Notes: generated from the sequence alone by a model not told the origin. 64,000 nt of DNA from CAVPJC01 sp963705155 (GCA_963705155.1 CAVPJC010000001.1:432466-496465), one strand, 5' to 3'. Shown: positions 38,390-49,012, counted from the first letter of the stretch. Program-made: numbers and translations.

Positions 38390-39775
38390 ATGGATCAAAA
38401 TAATGCCCTCACCGGGCAGGGGGTCGAGCCCGAAGCCAACCAGCCTATTGAAAAAAAATCCGAAGATCGTCCCACTCAAGAACACAATTCGATGGAAACG
38501 CTTCTGGAAGAACAGGGGCTTTCCCTGGAAATCCCCAAACCCGGCGAAGTCCGCACGGGTTTTATCGCTTCAATCGGCGATAACGAGATTTTGGTGAGCG
38601 TCGGCACCAAATCCGAAGGGGTAATCTCGGGACGTGAATTGGAACAGATCCCCGCAGAAGAACGCGCCGCCTTCACCGTGGGCGCCGAGATACCCGTGTT
38701 TGTGGTGACGCCCGAAGACGCCAACGGAAACGTGGTGCTTTCGTATATCCGGGCCCGCGAGGAAAAGGATTGGTTGGATGCAGAGCACTTGCTGGAAGCT
38801 GCTGAACCCTATTCCAGCAAGATTGTGGGTTACAACAAAGGCGGTTTACTGGTGCCGTTGGGCAGCCTGCGCGGCTTTGTGCCTTCTTCGCAGATCAGCC
38901 TTTCACGCCGGGCAGCCCTGGGCGGTGATACGCCTGATCAGCGCTGGGCCAAGATGGTGGGTGAGCCGGTGCGTGTGCGCGTCATCGAAGTGGACCGTGA
39001 GCGCCGCCGCCTGATCCTCTCGGAGCGCGCCGCTGTGCAGGAAACGCGCGAATCTTTGAAGGACCGCCTGCTGGGCGAGCTGAAGGAAGAAGATGTGCGC
39101 GTCGGGCGTGTGACCAGCGTGGCCGAGTTTGGGGCTTTTGTCAACATTGACGGCGCCGATGGCCTTGTCCATCTCTCGGAGATCTCCTGGGATCGCATCC
39201 AGCACCCCAATGAGGTGCTGAAGGTCGGGCAAGAGGTGAAGGTCAAAGTGATCAGCATTGATCACGACCGCCGCCGCATCGGGCTTTCCATCCGCCAACT
39301 GCAGGAAGATCCCTGGATGGCGCGGGTGAAACACCTCAAGGAAGGCCAGCTCATCGAGGGCAAGATCACCCACCTCACCAAGTTTGGGGCCTTTGCCCGC
39401 CTGGATGAAGACCTGGAAGGCCTGATCCACATTTCCGAGCTGAGCGAAAACCGCATTGCCCACCCGAAAGAGGTGGTGAAAGAAGGCGACCAGGTTACAC
39501 TGCGCATCATTAAGGTGGACCCGGAACGGCGCCGCATTGGTTTGAGCCTGCGCAAGGTGGATTCGCCGGCCTATTCTGACCTGGACTGGAAGATGGCCCT
39601 GTCAGAAGAGGTGCACGGTGCAGATGCTGAGGTAGAGGCCGAAGCCGAAGCCGAAGTTGAAACCGAAGTAAAGGCCGAAACCGAAGTTGAACATGAAGTA
39701 GAAGTTGATGTTGAGCCCGAAGCTGATGCTCGTCCTGTAGCGGATGAAGAAACCGGCGAGCAGTCCGAAGCTTAG
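38390..39775 (+). CDS. rpsA: Ribosomal protein S1-like, four S1 domains, acidic tail
   Basis: A 461-residue RNA-binding protein that helps mRNA engage the ribosome. Four S1 repeats are visible, starting around residues 52 (GEVRTGFIASIGDNEILVSV), 140 (YSSKIVGYNKGGLLVPLGS), 240 (DVRVGRVTSVAEFGAFVNID) and 322 (GQLIEGKITHLTKFGAFARL). The last two are the most canonical. The tail is a repetitive Glu/Val/Ala stretch (EAEAEAEVETEV). Start at ATG 38,390: it follows a consensus promoter and GGAG, whereas longer in-frame starts overlap the promoter. The four-repeat length matches non-proteobacterial S1 proteins. Confidence 0.9.
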   Translation: MDQNNALTGQGVEPEANQPIEKKSEDRPTQEHNSMETLLEEQGLSLEIPKPGEVRTGFIASIGDNEILVSVGTKSEGVISGRELEQIPAEERAAFTVGAEIPVFVVTPEDANGNVVLSYIRAREEKDWLDAEHLLEAAEPYSSKIVGYNKGGLLVPLGSLRGFVPSSQISLSRRAALGGDTPDQRWAKMVGEPVRVRVIEVDRERRRLILSERAAVQETRESLKDRLLGELKEEDVRVGRVTSVAEFGAFVNIDGADGLVHLSEISWDRIQHPNEVLKVGQEVKVKVISIDHDRRRIGLSIRQLQEDPWMARVKHLKEGQLIEGKITHLTKFGAFARLDEDLEGLIHISELSENRIAHPKEVVKEGDQVTLRIIKVDPERRRIGLSLRKVDSPAYSDLDWKMALSEEVHGADAEVEAEAEAEVETEVKAETEVEHEVEVDVEPEADARPVADEETGEQSEA

Positions 39776-39803
39776 TCAATACTTCTTCTGATGGTGAATT
39801 GTG

Positions 39804-39833
39804 ACCGGCCAGGAAATCACCTGGCCGGTTTTG
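39804..39833 (+). terminator. Terminator of the S1-domain protein gene
   Basis: ACCGGCCAGG and its complement CCTGGCCGGT form a 10-bp stem with a six-base loop, followed by TTTT. It lies 28 bp 3' of the stop. Confidence 0.88.
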
Positions 39834-40017
39834 CTTGTATTGCCTGTGCTCACTCCTTACCTAAGAATTTCGTTAAATTCTCCCTGCTGCCATGATGATT
39901 ACGCCTGCGCGTGGGCTTTTCTCTGGTAGAATTGCAATTGGACGAAAAGTCTCTTAATCGTATATGCATCTCGCTTTAGTAGCGATGGTTGTTGTTTGCT
40001 AGTTAGGAGGTAAACCC

Positions 40018-42518
40018 TTGGCTGGGATGGAACGTTTTACACAACGAGCGCGCCGCGTACTGAGCCTGGCACACCAGGAAGCAGAGCGCATGCGTCATAA
40101 TTACATTGGTACCGAGCACCTGCTTCTCGGGTTGATCCGCGAGGAGGGGGTGTCGCCGGACGTGTACTGCGCGAGCTGGGCCTGGAAGCCGAGCGTGTGC
40201 AGGAAATTGTTGAGCGGCTGACCGGAACAGGCCAATCGCGCGGCGGCAAGCTGGACCTTTCCCCTGGCACCCAGCAGGTGCTGGAATTTGCCGTCGAAGA
40301 GGCCCGGCGTATGGGCCATCACTACATTGGCACCGAACATCTTCTGTTGGGGCTGGTGCGCTATGGCGAAGGTGTGGCCCTGGATGTGCTGCGCAAGCTC
40401 GGCGTTACGCCCGAGCAGATCCGCCGGCAGACACGCCGTGTCTTGCAGGAATTGACGGCTTCACGCCGCACCAGCGCTACCCCCGAGACGCCCAAGACGC
40501 CCGCCAAACAGGAACAGCAAAAAGCCAAAACCCCCATGGTGGATCAACTGGCAACCGACCTGACCACCCTGGCAGAGGAAGGCAAGCTGGACCCGGTCAT
40601 CGGGCGGCAAATGGAAATCGAGCGCGTCATCCAGATTCTGGCGCGCCGCACCAAGAACAACCCCGCCCTGATCGGCGAGCCGGGTGTGGGCAAGACCGCC
40701 ATCGTGGAAGGCCTTGCGCAGCGCATTATGGATGCCGATGTGCCCGCCCCCCTTCTGGGCAAGCGTGTCTTGCAATTGGATGTGGGTTCGCTGGTTGCAG
40801 GCACTATGTACCGCGGCCAGTTTGAAGAGCGCCTCAAGCGCGTGATCGAAGAGCTCAAATCTTCAGGCTCGATCCTGTTCATCGATGAAGTCCACATGCT
40901 GGTGGGCGCCGGCGCTGCCGGTTCTTCGGTGGATGCCGCCAACATCCTCAAGCCCGCCCTTTCGCGCGGCGAGCTGCAGGTGATCGGCGCAACCACGCTC
41001 GATGAGTACCGCAAGCACATCGAGAGCGACGCCGCCCTGGAGCGGCGCTTCCAGCCCATCATGGTGGAAGAGCCTTCAGAAGAAGAGGCCATCGAGATCC
41101 TGCGCGGCATCCGCGGCGCCTACGAAGAGCACCACCGTCTCACCATTTCGGATGAGGCCCTCAATGCCGCCGTGCGACTTTCAGCCCGCTATGTCACCGA
41201 GCGCTTCCTGCCGGATAAAGCCATCGACCTGATCGATGAATCATCCTCGCGGGTGCGCATGTACAAAAGCCCGGCGGCGCGCAACGCCAAAGAGCTGATG
41301 CGCGAGCTGCGCGAGGCCCGCCAGAACCTGGCTATGGCTACGGAAGACAGCCGCAACGACGACGCCCAGGATTTTATGGAGCGCCAGGAAGAGCTGGAAC
41401 GCCAGTTGGAACGTATGCGCACCGTGTGGGATCGCTCCAACAGCCCGGTTGTTTCGGCGGAAGATATTGCCGAAGTGGTCTCAATGTGGACGGGCGTTCC
41501 GGTGATGCAGATTGCCCAGGAAGAATCGCAGCGCCTGCTGCAGATGGAAACCGAGCTGCAATCCAGGATCGTGGGGCAGGAAGAGGCTATCCAGGCCATT
41601 TCCAAGGCCGTGCGCCGCGCCCGTGCCGGGCTCAAAGACCCACGCCGCCCGATTGGCTCGTTCATTTTCCTCGGCCCCACTGGTGTGGGCAAAACCGAGC
41701 TGACCAAAGCCATGGCGCAGTTCCTCTTCGGCAGCGAAGACGCCCTGGTGCAGCTGGATATGTCGGAGTTCATGGAGCGCCACAGCGTCAGCCGCCTGGT
41801 GGGCGCGCCTCCCGGTTACGTGGGCTACGAAGATGCCGGGCAGCTCACCGAAGCGCTGCGCCGCCGGCCTTATTCCATCGTGGTCTTCGACGAGATCGAA
41901 AAGGCCCACCCCGAAGCCCATAACATGCTGTTGCAGATCATGGAAGAAGGTCACCTCTCGGATGCCCGCGGCCGCAAAGTGGATTTCCGCAATGCCATAA
42001 TCGTGATGACCTCCAACGTGGGCGCCGATATGATCAAGCGCCAGACCGCGCTGGGCTTCACCATGAAGAAAGACGAGGCGCTGCAGGAGAGCCAGGCCTA
42101 CGATGAGATGCGCAAGAAGCTGCTTGATTCGCTCAAGCGCGTTTTCAGGCCCGAGTTTATCAACCGCCTCGATTCGGTCATCGTCTTCCGCTCACTCAGC
42201 CGGGATGATATCAAGAAGATCGTCGAGCTGGAGCTTAGTAAAGTGTCTACGCGCGTGGTCGAGCACGAGATCAAGATCTCTGCCACACCCGCTGCGCTGG
42301 AACTGCTGGCAGAGCAGGGTTACGACCCCGATATGGGCGCCCGCCCGCTGCGGCGTGTGATCCAGCAAAAGGTGGAAGACCCGCTTTCCGATGCGCTGCT
42401 TTCGGGCCAATTTGTGGATGGCGATACCATCCTGGTGGATGTGGTCGAAGGCGAATTCTTGCTGCGGCGGGAGGCCAGGGAAGAGACAGCCTCTTCCGAA
42501 GTGGTCGCCGCGGCGTAA
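40018..42518 (+). CDS. clpC: ATP-dependent Clp protease ATP-binding subunit ClpC
   Basis: A Hsp100 AAA+ unfoldase for the ClpP protease, about 835 residues. Two N-terminal Clp repeats (GTEHLLLGLIREEG and GTEHLLLGLVRYGEG) are followed by two AAA domains with Walker A GEPGVGKTA and GPTGVGKTE. The middle linker is long (EARQNLAMATEDSRNDDAQD). A shift near 40,155 in a G-run splits the first repeat, and motifs resume immediately. Start at TTG 40,018: GGAGG lies seven bases upstream, whereas the ATG at 40,027 is too far. The rest of the frame is intact. No mcsA/mcsB/ctsR genes are adjacent. Confidence 0.95.
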
Positions 42519-42559
42519 ATACGGTCAGGTTCTAACCACCGCTTTCGCGGTGTTCTCCC

Positions 42560-42610
42560 AGGCTTCTGGATGCCCTGCCCCTGTGGGCGGTGGCTCCGGA
42601 AGCCTTTTTT
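42560..42610 (+). terminator. Terminator after clpC
   Basis: AGGCTTCTGGA pairs with TCCGGAAGCCT (one mismatch) around a long loop, then six T. Confidence 0.72.
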
Positions 42611-42711
42611 GTGCTAGAATTTAGCTGGTTATTCAACCAACGCGCCAGACAATATTCACTGTCCTATTCCACCGGCGGGAAGGCAACCTGCCAGTAACCG
42701 GGAACACGCTC

Positions 42712-43500
42712 ATGTCCACTCCAATTCCCTTGATCCATATCCAAAATCTGGTAAAACGCTACGGCGAGAAGACCGCCGTGGATGATGTCAGCCTGCAGGT
42801 CTATGGCGGTGAGATCTTCGGCTTTCTGGGGCCGAATGGCGCCGGCAAGACCACCACGATCAAGATGATCGTGGGGCTGCTGCAGCCAACCTCCGGCACG
42901 GTGCGGGTGGGAGGGTACGATGTGCTCGCCCAGCCCTTGCAGGCCAAGGCTGTCAGCGGCTATGTGCCCGATACCCCCAACCTGTACCCCAAGCTCACCG
43001 GCCGCGAACTGCTGCGCTTTGTGGGCGACCTTTATGGTTTGGAATCAAGCCAGGTGGAGCGGCGCATCGATGAGCTGCTGCGCTTGTTTGACCTGGCCCA
43101 GGCCGGCGATGACACCATCGATTCGTACAGTCACGGCATGCAGCAAAAGACCGCCCTGGCAGCCGCGCTGGTGCACGACCCGCGCCTCCTGGTGCTGGAT
43201 GAGCCCACCGTGGGGCTGGACCCCAAGTCGGCGCGCCTGATCAAAGATATCCTGCGCCAGATGGCTGAGCGCGGCGCAGCGGTTTTCCTCTCCACCCACA
43301 TCCTTGAAATTGCCGAGCGCATGTGCGACCGGATCGGCATCATCAGCCGCGGGCGCCTGATCGCCTCGGGCAGCATGGATGAACTGCGCCTCCTGGGTAA
43401 AGAAGGCGGCGGAGAGCAGGTCGGCGCCAGCCTGGAAGACATCTTCCTGGGGCTTACTGGCGGAGCGGAGTATGCCGAAATTGCTGAGGTGCTGAAGTGA
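42712..43500 (+). CDS. ABC transporter ATP-binding protein
   Basis: A 262-residue exporter-type ATPase. Walker A is GPNGAGKTT, the signature DSYSHGMQQKTALAAALVHD (the SxGMxQK variant common in ABC-2-type exporters), Walker B LLVLDEPTVGLDP and the H-loop STHILEIAERM. The last 40 residues form a short regulatory-like tail. Its stop overlaps the permease start by four bases (GTGA), so both are co-translated. Transport direction is probably export; the substrate is unknown. Confidence 0.93.
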   Translation: MSTPIPLIHIQNLVKRYGEKTAVDDVSLQVYGGEIFGFLGPNGAGKTTTIKMIVGLLQPTSGTVRVGGYDVLAQPLQAKAVSGYVPDTPNLYPKLTGRELLRFVGDLYGLESSQVERRIDELLRLFDLAQAGDDTIDSYSHGMQQKTALAAALVHDPRLLVLDEPTVGLDPKSARLIKDILRQMAERGAAVFLSTHILEIAERMCDRIGIISRGRLIASGSMDELRLLGKEGGGEQVGASLEDIFLGLTGGAEYAEIAEVLK

Positions 43501-45296
43501 TCCCCGCCGCGGTGGGGCCATCCCTCCAAGAGACGCCGGCAGCCCTGCCGCGCCTGTGGCCCACGGTCTGGAAGCTGCTGCGCCTGCGTTGGGTGATCTT
43601 TTTCAGCGCCTTCCGGCGCGCCCGGCTGCGGCGCAAGATCGGCATCATCGCCCTGGTGCTGGTCACGCTGGCTTTTTTGGGGTTCATCTTTTTTCTGAGC
43701 TGGACGCTGCTGGGCTTCTTGCGCTCGCCGGAGCTGGTGCAGGTGGTGGGCGATGTGACACCCTTTCTGGAGAGCGTGCCGGTGCTGCTGGTGGGCGGGG
43801 CCTTCCTGGGCATCCTGCTCACCAGCTTTGGTGTGCTGCTGCAGGCCCTCTACCTGGCGGGCGATATGGACTTTCTGCTCAGTGCGCCGGTGCCCATCCG
43901 GGCTGTATTTGTCAGCAAGCTGCTGCAGGCCATCCTGCCCAACTTCAGCCTGATCTGCGTCTTTGCCCTGCCGGTGCTCTACGGGCTGGGGGCCGCCGGG
44001 GGTTACAACCTGCTGTATTACCCGCTGGCGCTGGTGGTGATGGCGGCGCTGGCCCTGGCGGCGGCAGGGCTTTCCGGCCTGCTGGTGATGGCGGTGGTGC
44101 GCATCTTCCCGGCGCGGCGCGTGGCCGAGGTGCTGGGGTTTGTGGGGGCGGTGTCGTCCTTCATCTGCTCGCAGACGGGCCAGTTTGCGCGCTTCAGCGA
44201 TGTCTCCGGCGACCAGGCCGCCCAGGCGCTGAGCGCCCTGCAGCGCTTCAACGCGCCCTGGTCGCCGCTGGCCTGGGCCGGGCGCGGGCTGGTGGATCTG
44301 GGCGAAGGGCGCTGGCTGCCGGGTCTGGGCTTCCTGGGGTTGGCGCTGGGGCTGGCGGGGCTGGTCTTTGCGGTGGCGCTGACCAGCGCCGAGAAGCTGT
44401 ATTATTCCGGTTGGGCCAGCATGCAGGGCAACTTGCGCAAGAAAAAGGCGCCCAGGGCGGCGGCCACTGGCGTACCAGCCGCCGGGCGGTTGGCCGGCCT
44501 GCGCAGCCTGTCAGCACGGGTCGCCCGGCAGATCCCGCCGGCAGTGCGGGCCATGGCGGTCAAAGATTTCTACGTGCTGCGGCGTGACCTGCGCAATATG
44601 TCGCAGCTGGTTACCCCCCTGATCCTGGGCATCGTCTACGCCTTCGCTTTTCTGCGCAGCGGGGGCGAAGCCCCGGCGGGGCGCGGCGAGGCGCCGGTCT
44701 GGTTTATGGAAATCGCCCGCAACGCCATGCTGTACGGCAACGTGGCCATTTCGCTCTTCGTGGGCTGGATGCTGGTGGCGCGCCTGGCGGGGATGGGTTT
44801 TTCACAGGAAGGCAAGAGCTTCTGGCTGCTGAAGACCGCTCCGGTGAGCGCCTGGCAGATGCTGGCGGCTAAATTTCTCGTGGCGTTTTTACCGTCGCTG
44901 GCGCTGGGCTGGGCCTTTTTGCTGGGCATCTCGCTGATGCAGCGCACCGGCCTGGGGGTGCTGCTGTTCAACCTGCTGGTGGTGGCGCTGTGCGTGGCGG
45001 GCAACAGCGGGCTGAACCTGGCTTTTGGCGTGGTGGGGGCGCGCATGGATTGGGAAGACCCGCGCCAGATGCAGCGGGGCAGCGCCGGCTGCCTGGGGGC
45101 GCTGGCCAGCATGCTCTACCTGCCGTTGAGCCTGGTGCTGTTCTTCGGCCCGCCGGTGCTCTTCCTGGCGTTGAGCTGGCCTGAGGCGCTCGGGCAGGCC
45201 GCCGGGCTGGCGCTGGGCGGGGCCTTCAGCCTGACCTGCACGCTGCTGCCGCTCTGGCTGGTGCGCAAGCGCGTGCCCCGGCTGGGAGAGGGATAA
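43497..45296 (+). CDS. ABC-2-like exporter permease (large)
   Basis: A 599-residue membrane protein with about 12 helices in two halves, joined by a central soluble segment (about residues 310-370). It starts at GTG 43,497, overlapping the ATPase stop. The helix-loop segment LYLAGDMDFLLSAPVPIRAV (about 122-141) is the hallmark of putative ABC exporters that resemble ABC-2 permeases. A second such loop, KSFWLLKTAPVSAWQMLAAK, lies at about 440, so the two halves look like an internal duplication. Codon use is very GC-rich compared with the region after 45,300. The substrate is unknown. Confidence 0.85.
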   Translation: MIPAAVGPSLQETPAALPRLWPTVWKLLRLRWVIFFSAFRRARLRRKIGIIALVLVTLAFLGFIFFLSWTLLGFLRSPELVQVVGDVTPFLESVPVLLVGGAFLGILLTSFGVLLQALYLAGDMDFLLSAPVPIRAVFVSKLLQAILPNFSLICVFALPVLYGLGAAGGYNLLYYPLALVVMAALALAAAGLSGLLVMAVVRIFPARRVAEVLGFVGAVSSFICSQTGQFARFSDVSGDQAAQALSALQRFNAPWSPLAWAGRGLVDLGEGRWLPGLGFLGLALGLAGLVFAVALTSAEKLYYSGWASMQGNLRKKKAPRAAATGVPAAGRLAGLRSLSARVARQIPPAVRAMAVKDFYVLRRDLRNMSQLVTPLILGIVYAFAFLRSGGEAPAGRGEAPVWFMEIARNAMLYGNVAISLFVGWMLVARLAGMGFSQEGKSFWLLKTAPVSAWQMLAAKFLVAFLPSLALGWAFLLGISLMQRTGLGVLLFNLLVVALCVAGNSGLNLAFGVVGARMDWEDPRQMQRGSAGCLGALASMLYLPLSLVLFFGPPVLFLALSWPEALGQAAGLALGGAFSLTCTLLPLWLVRKRVPRLGEG

Positions 45297-45396
45297 AGAC
45301 GCTGAAGAGGGGAAAACAAACCACAGATCACCACAGATGCACACAGATATAGTATAGATAAGCACAAATTTGGGAAATTGAACTAAAAAAAACGAG

Positions 45397-45468
45397 TTAA
45401 AAGTAGCCGATATTCCGTAACCCTGCAGCGGTACCGTTAATCGAGATTGCGATAATCTCGTTGAGCAG
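45397..45468 (-). pseudogene. Detached copy of the ppc 3' end
   Basis: The minus strand encodes LLNEIIAISINGTAAGLRNI followed by GYF and a stop. The intact ppc gene, 7 kb to the right, ends with LLNEIIAITINGIAAGLRNT. The DNA matches ppc 52,470-52,535 at all but seven of about 62 positions. It joins repeat copy A without a gap. No other ppc sequence is near, so it is a displaced or remnant 3' end. Confidence 0.85.
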
Positions 45469-45660
45469 TCGTAGGTTGGGATGGTGGGCAAAAAAGATGC
45501 TCTTTTTGAAGGAGCAGCCTGCCCACCAACCCAACATCACTTCCATGCCGAATATCAGCGCTGAACCATCAGCCGCTTCCCAATTCGCCGGGTAAATCGT
45601 TGGGTCTCATTGAGGGAATATCAGATGGGTGACCGAACAGAACCACCCAGACCAATCTAC
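45469..45660. repeat. Structured island repeat, copy A
   Basis: First of four same-orientation copies. GTTGGGATGGTGGGCA (45,475-45,490) and a near-complement at 45,520-45,535 form a long hairpin. The right arm is followed by ACCCAAC (45,529-45,535) and, 77 bp end to end, GTTGGGT (45,599-45,605), which match the integron attC outer-box pattern RYYYAAC/GTTRRRY. Copies A and C share a longer right part (AGATGGG, then AGAACCAC) that B and D lack. It lies 3' of the interrupted small membrane protein gene. Confidence 0.85.
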
Positions 45661-45934
45661 CCGACTGAAGTTATGAACTTGGTAAGGTACAGGTTGAGTA
45701 TAATTCTATCGAACTATTAAATTCCCGGTTCGAAATCCGAGGAGCAATAACCAAACGGCTATGAAAGTCATTATTAAAACAGTGAAGCCAATTATTCTTG
45801 TCCATATTATCAAGGCTGTGAATTCATATGGCCTCTCTTGTTGTGCTTTCAAGCGTTTTGATAGTGCAAGATCGTTTCTGTAAATTCCTGTTGGTATCCT
45901 TTGTGAACGTGCAGAACCTTAAGAATTGAAAACC

Positions 45935-45983
45935 CGGTTGTGGATAAGTGGACAGAAAATCGCTGCCCACTTACCCACAACCG
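45935..45983. terminator. Long hairpin at the end of the IS256 transposase gene
   Basis: CGGTTGTGGATAAGTGG pairs with CCACTTACCCACAACCG with one bulge, around a 15-base loop. It ends one base before the transposase stop. No clear T run, so it may be a transcription or translation block rather than a normal terminator. Confidence 0.55.
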
Positions 45984-47162
45984 CTACGACTGCGACGGTT
46001 CATCATTCTCGAAGGTCAGATAAACCCGACCGGTCTGCCACTCCTCGTCATACTCCATCAGAACAGCGCTAATCAAGCGTAAACAAGCTGCTTCGTTGGG
46101 AAAGATGCTCACCACGGCGGTTCGCCTGCGAATTTCGCGGTTCAAGCGCTCGATCGGGTTGGATGTGCGCAGCTTGCGTTGGTGCTTGAGCGGGAAGGCG
46201 AATACGGTCAAGCCTTCAGGAATGTTCTTCTCCATCCAGTCCGCCAGCCGCGAAGCGCTTTTGGCATACTTCTCGACCACTTTTTTCAGATAGGCCTCAG
46301 CCATCGGACGATCGGGAGCATTGAAGATGGTGCGAATATCGGCTGCGACTTCGGCTCGCATATCTTTGCGGGGCACATAAGCGCTGGCGTTTTGCTGCAG
46401 GTGAAACTGGCAGCGCTGCCAGGGAACTCCACCGAAAACCGCCTTGCGAGCCGCCTTCAGTCCGGCGTGGTCGTCACTGGTGATGAGCTGCACACCGCAC
46501 AAGCCACGGGCGATCAGGCTCTGCAAGAAAGTACGCCAGTGGATTTCCTGCTCGCCCAATGACACCGAGAGCCCTAAGAGATGACGTTTTCCGAGCCGGT
46601 CTACTCCGGCAGCGATCAAGATGGCTGCATCTCGGATCTGGCCATCCTGGCGGATTTTCTCGTAGCGAGCATCCAGAAACAGGTAGACGATCTCTCCTAG
46701 AGGGCGGCTGCGCCAGGCCTGCAAGCCTTCGTCAAGGGCTGCGGCAGCCCGGCTGACTGTACTGGAAGACACCCCAGAACCACACAGCTGCTCAACAATC
46801 GCCTTCACTTTGCGAGTAGAAACGCCCTGAACATACATCTCTGCCAGCGTAAGGGTCAAAGCGCGCTCACTGCGCTGCCCTTTTTCAAGTGCTTGTGGGT
46901 AGAAACCACCGTCGCGAACTTGTGGAACTGCAAAGGTGATTTCACCCATCCGGGTTTGGACCGTCTTCGGTTTGTAGCCGTTCGCATGCCCCTGTCGTTC
47001 ATTCGTGCGTTGGTAAGGTTCAGCGCCAAGATAGTTTTCACGCTCGGCTCGCATGGCTGCATTGACCAGGATCCGCACGAGTTCTGGAATAAAGTCGAGG
47101 CCTTGTGAGGCGATTTGCTCCAGAAGCTCGGCAGGTACGGTAAAATCGGATTGGTAGGTCAT
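45984..47162 (-). CDS. IS256/Mutator-family transposase
   Basis: A 392-residue DDE transposase. The N-terminal MULE-type region has RAERENYLGAEPYQRTNERQ. The central block YLFLDARYEKIRQDGQIRDA carries the first catalytic aspartate (LDARYEK is the IS256 signature), and LITSDDHAGLKAARKAVFGG the second. The final glutamate is in SNPIERLNREIRRRT. The frame is intact, so the protein could be active. The ATG at 47,162 (MTYQSDFTV) follows AGGAGATGACACC; an in-frame upstream ATG at 47,192 is less well placed. Confidence 0.95.
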   Translation of the reverse strand: MTYQSDFTVPAELLEQIASQGLDFIPELVRILVNAAMRAERENYLGAEPYQRTNERQGHANGYKPKTVQTRMGEITFAVPQVRDGGFYPQALEKGQRSERALTLTLAEMYVQGVSTRKVKAIVEQLCGSGVSSSTVSRAAAALDEGLQAWRSRPLGEIVYLFLDARYEKIRQDGQIRDAAILIAAGVDRLGKRHLLGLSVSLGEQEIHWRTFLQSLIARGLCGVQLITSDDHAGLKAARKAVFGGVPWQRCQFHLQQNASAYVPRKDMRAEVAADIRTIFNAPDRPMAEAYLKKVVEKYAKSASRLADWMEKNIPEGLTVFAFPLKHQRKLRTSNPIERLNREIRRRTAVVSIFPNEAACLRLISAVLMEYDEEWQTGRVYLTFENDEPSQS

Positions 47163-47230
47163 GGTGTCATCTCCTTTGTTTAGTTTGGCCACTTCAAAGG
47201 ATACACCAGACCTACTCTTTTTTCGAGAGA

Positions 47231-48929
47231 TCAGATTTTACAGAAACGATAAGAGTTTGTTGGCGAAGTCAGGTTAGGGCAGCTAATGCCTGGAACGGTG
47301 AAATCCGTGTTGGTTTGGGGCGTTCGCCACTCAACCAGGCGAATAATCGAGATCAGGTTTATCGCTGCGGCTGAAGCCGATCTGTTGCAGATGAGTGCGA
47401 GCCAGGCCAATATAGCGGGCATAGCGGATACTTGGTTCTTCTGAACTCCTTGAGAAATGGTACTCTCAATTCCGGCTCGTTCTCCATACGAGCTTTTTAA
47501 AGTCTTCCGTTTGCTGACGCTGCCGGGCGGCCAATTGGGCTTCGTACTTCTCTTGCGGATAGAGCGTCAGTGTCCGACCGACATTCTTGGCTCGTGAACA
47601 AGCGCTGACGGAAGGGGCAAGGCAGGCAATCTTCTTTGCTAAAGACAAACGTAAAGCTGGGAGTTCCTCGCCAGGTTTTGCGTTTTGTACAAGTGAGCGC
47701 TGGTTTTTCCATTCGGGCAGGTGACCGATCTGGTTTTCCCAATCAATCTGAAATTGGGTATGATCGAATGCACCTTCTACCCGATCTTGCCAACTTTTGC
47801 TGGTGGGGACCGGGCCAACCAAGTCAATGCCTCGCTTTTGGCTGTCCACCAGCAAATCAATCTCCATGTAACCTTCATCCACCAACTGGATTTCAGGTAA
47901 CCGTCCTTTCTCTTGCAGCTCATCCTGAATCTTGGCCGTGACTTTCACATCATGAACCGTTGCAGGCGTCGTTTCGACCTGGGTTATCAGGCGGGGATAT
48001 TCGGCCTGGCAGGTTTCGGTGAAATGGACTTTATATCCGTGCCATTCCGTGCTCCGTTTGACGCAGTAGCGCGCCTCCACGTCATCGGGGGAGCCGATCA
48101 TTTTCCCGGCTGGCGGTTGCCCCCATTTCTCCTTCGTCCGCCAATAGACTTTGCCGTCACACCAGTAATACTGCTGCACCCAAATCCGCCGTAAAATTTC
48201 GATTTTCGGTGAGGTTTTTAGTTCTGGTGGGCCGGCTTCCGAATAAATGGTCTGGAGAAGATAGAAGCCATCTTCTCCAATCGCAACCGCTAATGCTTCT
48301 CGCTTTGGCTTTACTGGTGGGCAACTGGTATCCATCAAACCGCCGTCGCATATCGTTTGACCCATTCTGGTTTCATGTGCTGACGCAGCCAGGCTGGAGC
48401 GAGTTGCGCGGCTTCATCCAAAACTCGCCTCATCGTTTCACCGACCAGCTCCAACAGGGTGAGGGATCGGATCGCCGCCACGACATGGGTGGAATCCGTT
48501 CGCTGTTTCTTTTTCCCCTTGAGAAAACCTAGGCTCTCACAGCGTTCGAGCAGCTTTTCAAGCAGGATGGCTTCCGATTTCCCTGCCAACAAACGCTGCC
48601 GAAACTCACTCAAAACCGAGAAATCAAAGCCGGGATCTTCGAGCTTGAGACCCAGCATGTATTTCCAATCGATCCGACTGCGCACCGCTTCTGCGGCTTG
48701 TCGATCGGACAAGTCTTCTAGATACTGCATCAATCGTAATGAGAGCCAACCGCCCTGGACTTTCAGCCGGCTGACCAAGGGTCGGGTAGAGATCCTTGAA
48801 TTGATCGTCTTCAAAGATCTGACCGAGTGTATCTCTCAGAGTGAGATAGATATTCCCGTTTGGAAAGGCGGCTTTGGCAACTTTGACGGTTTCCTCTGGG
48901 ATTGGATAATCATTTTCTGGTTTTAGCAT
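47231..48929 (-). CDS. IS1182-family transposase, frameshifted
   Basis: About 520 residues across at least five frame changes. The start is MLKPENDYPIPEETVKVAKA. QYLEDLSDRQAAEAVRSRID, KYMLGLKLEDPGFDFSVLSE and KKKQRTDSTHVVAAIRSLTL give the DUF772 and first catalytic aspartate region. TEWHGYKVHFTETC, LVDEGYMEIDLLVDSQKRGI and the C-terminal ARYIGLARTHLQQ / AAAINLISIIRLVEW match the IS1182 family. The open frame runs 22 bp past the element's left end. Frame changes suggest inactivity or sequence errors; the terminal repeats are perfect. Confidence 0.85.
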
Positions 48930-49012
48930 CTTCGCTTACTCCTGAACGTTTCCTTATTCAAGAGTATAAACCTACTGGTAAGATCATCCTTTTCGACTTC
49001 GCCAACAAACTC
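47253..49012 (-). mobile_element. IS1182-family element nested in the IS256-family element
   Basis: The terminal inverted repeats are an exact 18-bp pair: GAGTTTGTTGGCGAAGTC (47,253-47,270) and its complement (48,995-49,012). ACGATAA is duplicated directly outside (47,246-47,252 and 49,013-49,019). The target lies inside the right inverted repeat of the IS256-family element, so this insertion is the younger of the two and probably immobilised its host. Element length 1,760 bp. Confidence 0.93.

Noticed and set aside
43556..44587. 343-residue Gly/Ala/Arg-rich frame inside the ABC permease
   Set aside because: Low-complexity shadow of a very GC-rich gene; the permease frame has clear helices and is coupled to the ATPase.
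45940..45950. TGTGGATAAG as a further DnaA box
   Set aside because: It is one arm of a long hairpin at the end of the IS256 transposase gene, so the match is explained by that structure.
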